Origin: CATQHP01 sp965214915
GTDB taxonomy: Bacteria; Acidobacteriota; Terriglobia; Bryobacterales; UBA6623
Direction: 5' to 3'
NCBI GenBank assembly: GCA_965214915.1
Contig: CBDCCP010000002.1
Span: 1,302,001-1,366,000 of the forward strand
DNA: 64,000 nt
Shown here piece after piece: positions 1-8,374 of this stretch; positions within the stretch are counted from its first letter, which is position 1; each line of letters begins with the position of its first letter. The translations under genes and the position numbers were made by a program. The notes beneath the pieces were generated by a model that was given only the letters and a program-made list of their open reading frames with translations, had not been told where the DNA came from and searched no databases.

Positions 1-54
1 CGACGGGCAACCGAGCGCCGCTGCCGGCATGGACACATCGACAATTGCCGTCAC
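1..54 (-). CDS. VapC-like PIN toxin, N-terminal fragment cut by window edge
   Basis: Only 18 codons are present. A GTG start overlaps the TGA stop of the upstream antitoxin as GTGA, the usual vapBC coupling. The peptide begins VTAIVDVS, which resembles the first beta-strand of PIN-domain RNases, where the first acidic active-site residue lies (the D of IVD). The rest of the gene lies to the left of the window. The call rests on this short match plus the antitoxin next door, so the family is inferred. Confidence 0.55.
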   Translation of the reverse strand, partial: MTAIVDVSMPAAALGCPS

Positions 55-278
55 TTCCGACCCGCGTTGCGGGCGCGCAAAATTTCAGAAGCCGGGACAT
101 GAATTCCCGCCGCTTCCTTGCGGTCGCGAACTTCCTGCAGCCACACATTGAGAGAATGCCTGGACGCTATCCGCTCCAACTCGCGGCGCAGGAATTCCTG
201 CATGGATTGCCGCCGGAACGCCGCGATCCGGTCGCGCACTTCCTCGGGGACGCTTCTTATCTCAATCCGTACCGGCAT
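51..278 (-). CDS. FitA/VapB-like ribbon-helix-helix antitoxin
   Basis: This 75-residue protein starts MPVRIEIRSVPEEV. It has the beta-strand then two-helix pattern of FitA-like antitoxins that bind their operator DNA and neutralise a PIN RNase. The middle segment QSMQEFLRRELERIA is the second helix, and the C-terminal tail VPASEILRARNAGRK is typical of the toxin-binding end of the family. The frame stays open upstream, but the ATG at 278 is chosen because family similarity begins exactly there. The stop overlaps the start of the partial toxin. It lies 91 bp downstream of the TOPRIM gene on the same strand and may be co-transcribed with it. Confidence 0.8.
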   Translation of the reverse strand: MPVRIEIRSVPEEVRDRIAAFRRQSMQEFLRRELERIASRHSLNVWLQEVRDRKEAAGIHVPASEILRARNAGRK

Positions 279-369
279 AGGCGCATTCCGCCGCCTGGGC
301 GCCGCTCGGCGGATAAATCCAATTGTACGCCAACGCCGCCCGGCCTCTTGCACTCCTTGAAAGTCATTC

Positions 370-990
370 TCATTCAAGCCGTTTTCCGTAATCCGCGACG
401 AGCCGCCGCAAGCAACATATAGCCCGTTGCAGACTTTCCGAGCGCCGGGCTGCGACTTCGGGCCGCCATGCGGTTGCGGCATATTCGATGAGCCGCGATG
501 CGTAAGCCGGACCCACGCGGCGGCCGCTGCCTTCACGAGGGACCATGTCCTTGCGAATTTCTCTCTTGCGCGAATGGCGGGCCAAGTGGATCATGGCATC
601 CTTTGGACGCTCTACGCTCTCGGGATCTTCTGTGATTCGGCTCGGAGTCACGCTCAGGTAGCGGGACAGCGTTTCCGCATCCGCCATCAACCACGCCTCG
701 ATCTCGCGCACGGCAATCCTGAAACAAAGGTAAGGAGCGGGCTTGGGCAGCCACGCTTCGCGCAACGACGGCGCGCAGTCCGTATCGGCATCGACAAGGA
801 TAACCCACGGCGCATGACGGGCCGCATGATTGTAGCCGTCGATTTTCTGGTGCAGGTAGCCTTTTCCTCTCCCTCCGTAAATGGCGCCGGCCCGGCCGCC
901 GGCGCAGTCGATGAGCCTGCGCACAACCGCTTCGTCGACCGGCCCCTCGACCGCGGCGCTGACAACCGCAACCGGCGCGCTCTCAGGCAT
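370..990 (-). CDS. DUF4276-family TOPRIM protein, putative nuclease
   Basis: This is a protein of 206 residues. It shows the TOPRIM hallmarks: an early glutamate in SAAVEGPVDE (E15), then a D-x-D in ILVDADTD (D67, D69), followed by the conserved REIEAWLMAD segment of DUF4276 (about residues 95-104). DUF4276 proteins are usually partnered with an ABC/AAA-type ATPase, as here, and by analogy with OLD-family systems the pair may form an ATP-controlled nuclease. The ATG at 990 overlaps the ATPase stop by 8 bases, which implies translational coupling; a TTG at 1005 is possible but less likely. No Shine-Dalgarno is evident. Nuclease activity is inferred, not shown. Confidence 0.75.
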   Translation of the reverse strand: MPESAPVAVVSAAVEGPVDEAVVRRLIDCAGGRAGAIYGGRGKGYLHQKIDGYNHAARHAPWVILVDADTDCAPSLREAWLPKPAPYLCFRIAVREIEAWLMADAETLSRYLSVTPSRITEDPESVERPKDAMIHLARHSRKREIRKDMVPREGSGRRVGPAYASRLIEYAATAWRPEVAARRSESLQRAICCLRRLVADYGKRLE

Positions 991-2134
991 CCGCGAACAA
1001 GGCAAGTTGTCCGGCGCCTCGCGGCCGCGTCCTGGGAATCACGACATCGGCCAACGAGAGACCCCCTTCCAGCAATGGACGGATGTCGTCGAGCGCCGCT
1101 GCCGGAGCGACTTCGGCGCCCTCTGTTCCGGGGAAGAGGAGCAGCGTTTCATCAAGACCGATTCCCTCGTCTTGCAGCAATTCCGGAGAATGCGTAGTCA
1201 AAAAGATCTGTCTTCCGGTTTTGCGCTGCACGCGCGCCAGCATCTGCGGGAGCGCCCGCACGATCTCCGGATGAAGCGAAAGCTCCGGCTCTTCGAGCAG
1301 CAACGGCCCTCCCTTTTCCAGCGCCGCCCAGAGGAGCCCGATCAGACGCAGCGTACCGTCCGAGAGCTGTCCCTCAGTTTGCCAGGCCCCCTGAGGGCGC
1401 CAGTGCCGATACTTGCCTTGTAGATGCGGCGTACCGTCGGCGCCGCGCGTCAGGGCAATCTCTTCTAGTTGGGGAACCGCTGCGCGAAGGGCTTTCTGAA
1501 TCCGCTTCAGCCGCGCATTCCGGGTCCGCTGCGGAGTCCGGGCGATTTGCTCCAGAAAATCGCCGCCATAGGGGTCGTTCGAACGGCCTACGGATCGGTC
1601 GGGCTCGCGAACGAGCTGCGGCACGATGTGCAAGTAACGTACGGACGCAAAAAACGCGGCCAATTCACGGAACGGCAGGTTCACGTTCACCTGCTCGAGA
1701 TAGGTCTGGGTCAGGCGCGCGGCATCGGTTTTGTCTTCTTTATCGGGCCGGTCGACGAGCGTTTCATCGTCTCGTAACACCCGCTCCCTGCGCACCAAGG
1801 GGCGCCGCCGGTTGTCCTGATGGATGGCAAGCTCGTATCTCCAGCGGGCGCCGTCACCTTCTTCCTGCAGATCGACATCGATCTCGACATCCGGGTAGCG
1901 CCGCGCTGCCAAGCAGCGGATTGCGCTCAATCCGCCCCGCCGACGGACGGCCTCGGCGAAGCCGCCGCCCGAGGACGCGAGATCGCGCAGAAAGCGGAAA
2001 ACGTCCAGAAGATTGGACTTCCCCGACGCGTTGGGACCGACAAGAAACAAGCGGTCCGCGATGGCGGTATCCACGTCCTGGAAGTTCTTCCAGTTCTTGA
2101 GACGCAGGCGGCGAAACTTCAGGTCATTCTTCAT
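983..2134 (-). CDS. AAA/ABC-type ATPase (OLD/SMC-like ATP binding)
   Basis: This is a 383-residue protein with all the parts of an ABC-type ATPase folded as one polypeptide. It has Walker A GPNASGKSN (33-41), a signature-like LSDGTLRLIGLL (257-268), Walker B LLLEEPE with catalytic glutamate (278-284), and the switch histidine in TTHSPELL (313-320). There is no long coiled-coil hinge, unlike true SMC or RecF proteins, so it fits the AAA_21/AAA_15 class found in OLD, PARIS and AbiL-type defence. Its ATG lies inside the end of the helicase gene (11-base overlap), and its stop lies inside the start of the TOPRIM gene. A role as sensor or gatekeeper for the TOPRIM partner is inferred from known two-gene systems. 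Confidence 0.85.
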   Translation of the reverse strand: MKNDLKFRRLRLKNWKNFQDVDTAIADRLFLVGPNASGKSNLLDVFRFLRDLASSGGGFAEAVRRRGGLSAIRCLAARRYPDVEIDVDLQEEGDGARWRYELAIHQDNRRRPLVRRERVLRDDETLVDRPDKEDKTDAARLTQTYLEQVNVNLPFRELAAFFASVRYLHIVPQLVREPDRSVGRSNDPYGGDFLEQIARTPQRTRNARLKRIQKALRAAVPQLEEIALTRGADGTPHLQGKYRHWRPQGAWQTEGQLSDGTLRLIGLLWAALEKGGPLLLEEPELSLHPEIVRALPQMLARVQRKTGRQIFLTTHSPELLQDEGIGLDETLLLFPGTEGAEVAPAAALDDIRPLLEGGLSLADVVIPRTRPRGAGQLALFADA

Positions 2135-5100
2135 GATGCTTCTCCAACGCCTTGTTTCGGTCCTTGTATCCAGTTGCGGCTTGCCGGACCTCCATCGGCT
2201 GCTTCAAGGCATCGACGCTCAACCAATAATGCTGCACCTTGGTGACTTCGTTCCAGTCGAAGCCGGCCGGGTCGCGGATGGGGTTCTGGAGTTTTGGGTT
2301 GGACGCGCAATCGGTGACCACGTAAAGCCAGTAGCAATCCCGGCGGTCCTCGGAGACGCGGCGCTCGTTCGGCGTGAGCAGGATGCTGCCGGTTGCGGCG
2401 GCGAGCCCTTTCACCTCGATCAGGCGCAGTTCGCCCGATTGCAGGTCGAGGCTGGTCACGTCGTAGCCGAGGTTCTTTTCGTGAACGTCGTCAACCCGGC
2501 GCCCCTGCGCGGCCTCGTATTCCATGACTACGCGCATGGCCGTCATCTCGGTTTCGGGATGCGGGCGCAGGCGGCGCACGTCCGGGATGCCGCGTTCGGG
2601 ATGGGGCAGGACGAGGACGCTTGCCAGCCGCTCGACTCCCTGCAAGGTCAGCGCCCGCTGCCGTTCGATCTCTGCGCGCCGGCGCTCGCGCCGCTCCAGC
2701 GCCTCCTCATGACGGGCCTCGGCCTGCGCGAGGCGGCCCTCGGCGCCGGCGACCGCTTGGTCCCTTTCCTCGGCGGCCCGGCCGATCTCGTCGTCGATCC
2801 GCTGCAAGACCTCGGTCAGGGAAAGCTCGACGTGCCTGGCAACGCGGTCGATTTCGGCCAGGCGCTCCGCGCGGACTTCGTCGAGAAAGGGGAGCAGAGC
2901 ATGTCGGTTGAGCCAGGCGGTTTCTTCCGGCAGGGCGGCCGGCTGCGGCAGTTCCCCCGGCGCGGCGATGGGGCTCAGATTGCCGAGAACGTCCAGCCCG
3001 CGGAGGCAGGGGGCGCCGTCAGGCGTCAACTCCAGTGCGAACAGTCGTTCGTGAATGACTTGTCCGAGCCCGTCCACGACCCGCGCGCGGTAGAAGTCGA
3101 GACGCGCCGGCGCTTCGTGGGCCAGGGAATGGAAGCAGGCGCCCCTGGCGAACGCTTCCCGGCCGAGATCGAGGCTGTGCCGGCGCAGGGCCTCGAACAA
3201 CGGATGACCGGGAGTGACCCACTCGAGGTGGCGTTTCTCCGCCGTGCCGCGGTCCGTCGACAGGCGCGGGTAGCGCAGCGACAGTTCCGCAAGCTTCCAG
3301 TCCTGCATGCGGTCGTACTCTTTTAAGCAGGAAGGCGTCCGGCCCGGATCGAACGTATGCGCCATGCCGTTCACCGGCTTCAAGGGCAAGGCGGCATTGC
3401 GGGCCGATTCTTTGAGAAACCGCGCGATGGTCTCGGGCACGACACGCCGTTCCTGTGCCCGCGCCCGGCGCTCGACGAGCATGTCGAGGTTGAGCTTGCG
3501 GGCGGCCAATCCTTCCAGAGCCGTGCGGCAGATAGCCCGGAAGCGGCCTTCGTCCACGTCTCTTAAAAGCCGCTCCTCGAGATCGGATTCGCCCAGCTTT
3601 CCGGCGTAATAATCGCGGAGCACCCGCTCCACGCGGGAGGACGGCAAAATTTCCCCCACCACATTGAACACCGCGTCGTCGTCGAGGGCGTCGCGGATTT
3701 CCTGAAGCTTGTCTAGGAGGCGTCGGAGCACCCGCCCCTCGATGGTGTTGACGGCAACGAAGTTGAAGATCAGGCAATCGCGGCGCTGTCCGTAGCGGTG
3801 GATGCGGCCCATGCGCTGCTCGAGCCGGTTCGGGTTCCAGGGGATATCGTAGTTGAAAAGGATGTGGCAGCATTGCAGGTTGATGCCTTCGCCGGCCGCC
3901 TCGGTGGCCGCCAGAACCTGAACGGCGCCTTCACGGAACTGTTGTTCGACGTAAAGCCGGCTTCCCGGTTCGTCGCGCGAGCCGGGCTTCATGCCGCCGT
4001 GGATGCAGCCGGCGCGGAAGCCCCAAGCCTTCAACCGCTCCATCAGGCGGTCGAGCGTGTCCTTGAATTCGGTGAAGATCAGCAGCCGCTGGTCGGGACG
4101 GTCGAAAAACCCCTCTTCCTGCATGATCTTGCGCAGGCGTTCGAGCTTCGCCTCGCCACCTGCGTCCTCGACCGTCTTTGCCTTTGCCGCAAGCCTGCGG
4201 AGCTCGGCGATTTCCTTACGCACTTCCTCGGCGGCGCCGGCCAGCGTAACCGCCTCCAGCATCTTCTCCAAGCGCTCGCGTTCGACTTCCTCGAGTTCCT
4301 CGAGTTCTTCCGGGTCGGGGAGGCTCGGCGGCGCCGTCCGCGCCAGATCACGGGCTTGCTTGAGCCCGTCTTCCAGGCGCTTGGCGCGATTTTCCAGCGA
4401 CCGCCGCATGGCGCGCGCGCTCGACGCCAGACGCCTCTGATACAGCGCCATCAAAAAACCGACGGCCCGCGCCCGCGGATCGTCGCTCTGCGCGGCGGCG
4501 CGGGCGCTCTGCCGCTTCACAAAACGTGTAACCTCCAAATAAAGCTCCATCTCGGCGCCGTCGATGGCGAAACCGGCTGTGTGCGGAATGCGCTTGGTGA
4601 ACACCGGCTTCGCGGCCCATGTTCCGTCCTTGAGGCGCTCCGGGAAGTGGACCATCGCTTCCTTGGTGCGGCGCAGGTAAAAGGGCGCGTTCCCCCGATT
4701 CATGGCCTCGCGGATCGATTTCACGTCGGCGTAGGCGTCGCGGTCGAGCAGTTGCAGGAACAGCGTGAAATTCTGCGCGTCGCCCTTGTGCGGCGTGGCG
4801 GTCAGCAGCAACATGCGGTCGGCGCTGTCGCGCAGCAATTCGCCCAGCTTGTAGCGCCGGCTCTTGTGGGTCTCGTCGCGCGCCGACATGCGGTGCGCCT
4901 CGTCGACGATCACGAGGTCCCAACGCGCCTGCCGCAGACCGGGCAAGATCTCGTCGCGCTTGGCGAGATCGAGCGAGGTAATGATCTGCTTGCGCTCCAT
5001 CCACTGATTGACTCCGAACTGATCGCGGATATCGCCACCCTTGAGTACGAGGAACTTTTCGTCGAACTTTTCCTTGAGCTCGCGCTGCCACTGAAACGAC

Positions 5101-5609
5101 AGGTTCGCCGGGCAGACGACGAGAATCCGTTCAATGAGGCCCCGTAGCTTGAGCTCGCGGATGAGCAGGCCGGCCATGATAGTCTTGCCTGCGCCGGCGT
5201 CGTCGGCGAGCAGGAAGCGCACGCCGGGCAGCTTGAGCAGATGTCCGTAAACCGCTTCGATCTGGTGCGGCAGCGGGTCCACGCGCGAGATGGAAAGTCC
5301 GAAGTAGGGGTCGAACTCATAGGCGATGCCCAGCGCATACGCTTGCAGGCCGAGGCGCAGAAGCCGGCCGTCGCCGTCGTAGCAGAGAGAGTCGCCGGCG
5401 GCGGTCAGATGCGAGAGATCGTCCGCGGTCAGCGTAACCTCCCGGAACTGATCCGACCGCTGCCCGACGAGACCCGCGCTCCATACGCCGGAGCCGTTCG
5501 GGCGAACGGTCACCACGCGCATCGGTTCGTGGAACAGCGGGCCGGTCAATATCTGTCCCTCCCGAAGAACGGTTTCGGCCTGCAAAGAAGACTCCGGTTT
5601 CTCGATCAT
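2124..5609 (-). CDS. SNF2-family helicase with C-terminal DUF3883-like domain
   Basis: This is a protein of about 1161 residues. The N-terminal half carries a two-lobed SNF2 motor: Walker A DDAGAGKT (136-143), DEAH in LVIVDEAHRMS (about 233-243), motif III LLLTATPHKG, motif V EAAGEGINLQ and motif VI QRMGRIHRYGQ. A long charged helical region follows. The last 130 or so residues, with IEVKGLAA and RRDCYWLYVV, resemble DUF3883, a PD-(D/E)xK-related domain common in restriction and defence proteins. The ATG at 5609 is preferred over the upstream 5744 codon because it follows AGGCAGGA and leaves the toxin gene free. It is the first gene of the helicase-ATPase-TOPRIM operon. DNA translocation is inferred from the family. 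Confidence 0.85.
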   Translation of the reverse strand: MIEKPESSLQAETVLREGQILTGPLFHEPMRVVTVRPNGSGVWSAGLVGQRSDQFREVTLTADDLSHLTAAGDSLCYDGDGRLLRLGLQAYALGIAYEFDPYFGLSISRVDPLPHQIEAVYGHLLKLPGVRFLLADDAGAGKTIMAGLLIRELKLRGLIERILVVCPANLSFQWQRELKEKFDEKFLVLKGGDIRDQFGVNQWMERKQIITSLDLAKRDEILPGLRQARWDLVIVDEAHRMSARDETHKSRRYKLGELLRDSADRMLLLTATPHKGDAQNFTLFLQLLDRDAYADVKSIREAMNRGNAPFYLRRTKEAMVHFPERLKDGTWAAKPVFTKRIPHTAGFAIDGAEMELYLEVTRFVKRQSARAAAQSDDPRARAVGFLMALYQRRLASSARAMRRSLENRAKRLEDGLKQARDLARTAPPSLPDPEELEELEEVERERLEKMLEAVTLAGAAEEVRKEIAELRRLAAKAKTVEDAGGEAKLERLRKIMQEEGFFDRPDQRLLIFTEFKDTLDRLMERLKAWGFRAGCIHGGMKPGSRDEPGSRLYVEQQFREGAVQVLAATEAAGEGINLQCCHILFNYDIPWNPNRLEQRMGRIHRYGQRRDCLIFNFVAVNTIEGRVLRRLLDKLQEIRDALDDDAVFNVVGEILPSSRVERVLRDYYAGKLGESDLEERLLRDVDEGRFRAICRTALEGLAARKLNLDMLVERRARAQERRVVPETIARFLKESARNAALPLKPVNGMAHTFDPGRTPSCLKEYDRMQDWKLAELSLRYPRLSTDRGTAEKRHLEWVTPGHPLFEALRRHSLDLGREAFARGACFHSLAHEAPARLDFYRARVVDGLGQVIHERLFALELTPDGAPCLRGLDVLGNLSPIAAPGELPQPAALPEETAWLNRHALLPFLDEVRAERLAEIDRVARHVELSLTEVLQRIDDEIGRAAEERDQAVAGAEGRLAQAEARHEEALERRERRRAEIERQRALTLQGVERLASVLVLPHPERGIPDVRRLRPHPETEMTAMRVVMEYEAAQGRRVDDVHEKNLGYDVTSLDLQSGELRLIEVKGLAAATGSILLTPNERRVSEDRRDCYWLYVVTDCASNPKLQNPIRDPAGFDWNEVTKVQHYWLSVDALKQPMEVRQAATGYKDRNKALEKHHEE

Positions 5610-5716
5610 TCCTGCCTGAGCCGCTTGGCGGCCTTGCTTCAATATATGAAAAGTAAGCGGACGGGTATCCAACGGACTCGGGTTGTGCTTTTCGACCGCG
5701 ATCGTAAAGCCGCGGC

Positions 5717-6124
5717 TTATACCGAGCCCCGCGGCGCTACCCATTCCATGTCCTGGTTGGTGACCGCAGCGATGATGTCGAAGTCCGCGTCGTAGTGGAG
5801 AACGGTCATGCGCGCCGCCTCCGTCGCAGCCGCAACGATCAGACCCGGTATGGGCAGGCGATGCAGCCCTCCACGAGCGAGAAATCCCTGGACATCGATT
5901 GCCCGTCTGAAAATCGCTTCCGTCAACTCGACTTTCCGATAGGCGAGCTTGCGCCGGGCGCGGGCGCGTTCGTGCTCGTCCCCATTTCGCGTCGAGTAGA
6001 GGATCTCAAGTTCGATAATCGAACAGGTAGCCGCCTCACCCGATTCGATAATGGGCGCGAGCCTTGCCCGGACCTTCGGATGCTCCATGCGGACCAGTGC
6101 GCTCTTGTCAATCAAGTAGGGCAT
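5717..6124 (-). CDS. vapC: VapC-family PIN-domain toxin
   Basis: This 135-residue protein begins MPYLIDKSALV, the first PIN strand with its acidic residue. It ends with HYDADFDIIA, the usual C-terminal acidic motif, and a central SIIELEILYS supplies the conserved glutamate. PIN toxins of this type are Mg-dependent RNases that cut tRNA or rRNA when not bound by VapB. The ATG at 6124 is chosen; an in-frame TTG two codons earlier is an alternative. The antitoxin gene ends 18 bp upstream. The helicase gene starts 107 bp downstream on the same strand, so readthrough from the TA promoter into the defence-like operon is possible. Confidence 0.88.
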   Translation of the reverse strand: MPYLIDKSALVRMEHPKVRARLAPIIESGEAATCSIIELEILYSTRNGDEHERARARRKLAYRKVELTEAIFRRAIDVQGFLARGGLHRLPIPGLIVAAATEAARMTVLHYDADFDIIAAVTNQDMEWVAPRGSV

Positions 6125-6142
6125 GGACAAGACGGCGAGGGG

Positions 6143-6352
6143 TCAGGAACGCCAAGCTTTCGCCATGATTTTCTCGTTCGCGAGGTCGAGCCCATCCATT
6201 TCCGCCAGCGCCTTGACCTCCTGACGCCGAGCTGCGCCGCGCACGACTTCACGCAAAGCGCCGTCGATCGTCTCCTTGATCGATGACGTCCCGAGCAAGC
6301 TTTGCGCCTGCTCGATCAGGCTGTCGTCAATGGCAACGCTGGTTTTTCTCAC
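6143..6352 (-). CDS. vapB: VapB-type antitoxin
   Basis: This is a small basic protein of about 69 residues. The N-terminal RKTSVAIDDSLIEQA and SSIKETIDGALREVV have the ribbon-helix-helix pattern of VapB antitoxins, and the C-terminal part is acidic/helical and would bind VapC. A strong AGGAGG lies only 1 base from an ATG at 6358 but 7 bases from an in-frame GTG at 6352, so the GTG is the better start. It is the first gene of the minus-strand run and probably autoregulates at the CGATATA repeats just upstream. Confidence 0.82.
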   Translation of the reverse strand: MRKTSVAIDDSLIEQAQSLLGTSSIKETIDGALREVVRGAARRQEVKALAEMDGLDLANEKIMAKAWRS

Positions 6353-6379
6353 GCACATGCCTCCTACAAACCGTGACCA

Positions 6380-6411
6380 CGATATAGTCCATAAAGGAAT
6401 ACCGATATATC
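6380..6411. promoter_or_regulatory. Direct repeat/palindrome upstream of vapB, possible operator
   Basis: CGATATA occurs twice in direct orientation (6380-6386 and 6403-6409), 23 bp apart or about two helical turns. The second copy overlaps the perfect palindrome GATATATC (6404-6411). The stretch is strikingly AT-rich compared with the surrounding DNA and lies 28-59 bp before the antitoxin start. That is where ribbon-helix-helix antitoxins normally bind. Function is inferred from position and symmetry only. Confidence 0.4.
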
Positions 6412-6543
6412 AGCATACGCAAAAAAGGTATCTGCACACGATTGCACGAGGAGCGTTTACCATAAGCGCATCGGCTGCATCACGACGCTACGGTTATCCG
6501 TGTCGGGCGGCCCATATGCGGCAACGGCTTCTCGACATTGCCC

Positions 6544-7449
6544 CTAACGTAGCTTCAGCCGGTTTTCGATGACCATGTCCGGGGTGAGGGCGTCCAGGCG
6601 CAGCGCTTGCGCCGTGGTTTGCTGCGCCGCTTTTCGCGGCAGCAGGCCGATCAACTCGCCGCGGACAACCTCGACGCCCAGAGCCGCAGCCTCCGCGCAG
6701 ACGGCTTCGACGGCGCGGTGGAGCGGCGTCCTGTCGATGTCGGCGACGTTCATGGAGACCTGCACCGTTCCCCGCGACGCCAAGGGCAGACCGAGCGCCT
6801 TGACCGCGGGCAAGCCGCCCGAAGATTCGCGGATTTTGCTCGCAATGCGTTTGGCGACCGCGATGTCCGCCGTGCGCAACTCGACGTTGAAGGCAACCAA
6901 GAACCCGCGCGCGCCGACGCAGGCCGCTCCCGCGGTCGGGTGCAGAGCGGGACCGCCGATGTCAGGGCGGCGCCCCGGAGAGTCAGCAAGCCGGCGCAGT
7001 TTCTCGAAGCCGAGCTTGCGGATGAATTCGAGAGCTTGGCGCTCAGGTCGCCGCGCCGCCCGCCCGTAAAGATAAACGGGGATCGCGAGTTCGTTCCACA
7101 GGCGGCGGGCGATCCGCCGGGCGCCGTCCACGCAGACCTCGGAGGGCGTGTCGCCGAGAGGGATCAAGGGAACGACATCGAGCGCGCCGATGCGCGGATG
7201 GACGCCGCGATGAGAGGTGAGGTCGATTCTTGCGACGGCCGTCTCGGCCGCGCGGAGGACGGCGTTCTCGACCTCGGCCAAGCGGCCCGCGAAGGTGAAA
7301 ACGGAACGATGGTGATCGGGGTCGCTAGTTCGGTCGAGGAGCTTGACGCCGGAGCTCTCGATGGCCCGCCGCAGCGCTTCGATGACGGCCGCATCTCTTC
7401 CTTCGGAGAAATTCGGCACGCATTCGACCCAGCCGCGCAAGGCGGTCAC
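6544..7449 (-). CDS. ftcD: Glutamate formimidoyltransferase
   Basis: This 301-residue protein starts near RGWVECVPNFSEGRD, the signature N-terminus of formiminotransferases. It continues through HHRSVFTFAG, with its catalytic-region histidines, and a C-terminal subdomain with QVSMNVADIDRTP. It transfers the formimino group between N-formimino-glutamate and tetrahydrofolate in histidine breakdown. There is no cyclodeaminase domain, so this is the single-function form. The GTG at 7449 overlaps the upstream stop as GTGA, and conserved sequence begins within a few codons of it. No other hut genes are nearby, so its pathway role here is less certain than its family. Confidence 0.9.
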   Translation of the reverse strand: MTALRGWVECVPNFSEGRDAAVIEALRRAIESSGVKLLDRTSDPDHHRSVFTFAGRLAEVENAVLRAAETAVARIDLTSHRGVHPRIGALDVVPLIPLGDTPSEVCVDGARRIARRLWNELAIPVYLYGRAARRPERQALEFIRKLGFEKLRRLADSPGRRPDIGGPALHPTAGAACVGARGFLVAFNVELRTADIAVAKRIASKIRESSGGLPAVKALGLPLASRGTVQVSMNVADIDRTPLHRAVEAVCAEAAALGVEVVRGELIGLLPRKAAQQTTAQALRLDALTPDMVIENRLKLR

Positions 7450-8321
7450 GGCCGCACGACGGCCTTCTCTGCGCCGGGGAAGTTCTCGGGCGCTTTCAGT
7501 GTGACATCCCCGGAAGCGGCCCATTCGGCGCCCCGCTGGAAGGTGGCGATAAACCCGACGCAGCGCATGGCCAGCAAGCTGTGGCCCAGCGTGGTGTGGA
7601 AGACTCGTCCCTTGCCGTAACGAATCGCCATGAGGATCGGCTCGTGCTCCCCTGTGCCCCGCGTTTCCGGAGCGGAATAGGCGCTGGCCAGAACGGCAAC
7701 GTTTTTAGCGGGTCCGCGCAGGCGGTCGTAAAGCTCGTCCTCGGCATGCATCCACACCGGCGACAGGCCGCGGGTGACGGGATGATCCGGTTCGCGGATC
7801 GTGAGCGGAAATTCATGGCGGACGCCGTGGCCGCCGCCGACGCCCGGCGTGTTGTTCGCAACGAATTTGCCGCCGCGCAAGCGCAGCCGCGGGCCGTGCT
7901 GCTCGGTGCGCTCTCCCCAGCCGCCGACGGCGATCATCTCGTTGTAGGCAACCCACTCCGGAAAAGCATTGTTGGCGGAGTGAACCGAGACAAAAGCGCC
8001 GCCTCCCCGGACGTATTTTTCGAAAGCCCACATGGTGCGCGCGGGCCAGCTTTTGCCGTTGTAGTTCGAGACCACGACATCGTACTCGAAGAACGGCGGC
8101 TGAAACCCCGTCATCGGCTCATCCGCCGGCGGAGTGGTGGCGATATCGACCGCAAAGAGCTTGGTTTCTTCAAGGTACCCCTTGAGAAGTTGCGTCGACT
8201 GGGGCCAGATTCGATGATTGCTCTGCCCGTCGATAATCAGCGCCTTGTATTTCGGCTTGGGGACGGCGGGGCCGACGGCAAATAGCGCCAAGGCGGCTGC
8301 GGCCGGGAGTGCGTTTCGCAT
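7446..8321 (-). CDS. Secreted ThuA-like protein
   Basis: This protein of about 291 residues has an N-terminal signal peptide (MRNALPAAAALALFAVG). The body matches the ThuA-like, class I glutamine-amidotransferase-like fold: KALIIDGQSNH at the start, YDVVVSNYNGK, and GGAFVSVHSANNAFPEW in the middle. ThuA-like proteins are often found with sugar catabolism genes, but their chemistry is poorly defined. The ATG at 8321 is chosen over that at 8339 because the sequence GGGAGG sits 10 bases before it. Its stop overlaps the formimidoyltransferase start, so the two are translated together. Confidence 0.82.
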   Translation of the reverse strand: MRNALPAAAALALFAVGPAVPKPKYKALIIDGQSNHRIWPQSTQLLKGYLEETKLFAVDIATTPPADEPMTGFQPPFFEYDVVVSNYNGKSWPARTMWAFEKYVRGGGAFVSVHSANNAFPEWVAYNEMIAVGGWGERTEQHGPRLRLRGGKFVANNTPGVGGGHGVRHEFPLTIREPDHPVTRGLSPVWMHAEDELYDRLRGPAKNVAVLASAYSAPETRGTGEHEPILMAIRYGKGRVFHTTLGHSLLAMRCVGFIATFQRGAEWAASGDVTLKAPENFPGAEKAVVRP

Positions 8322-8374
8322 CGCTCGGAATCCTCCCATCGAACGATACCAAACGGCGCGGAAAATTGCCGCTG

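Noticed and set aside
2013..5147. Long open frames on the plus strand opposite the helicase gene (for example 2013-3326 and 3798-5147)
   Set aside because: They lie fully antisense to a gene with clear helicase motifs, and have no start signals or recognisable domains. High GC content creates such antisense frames.
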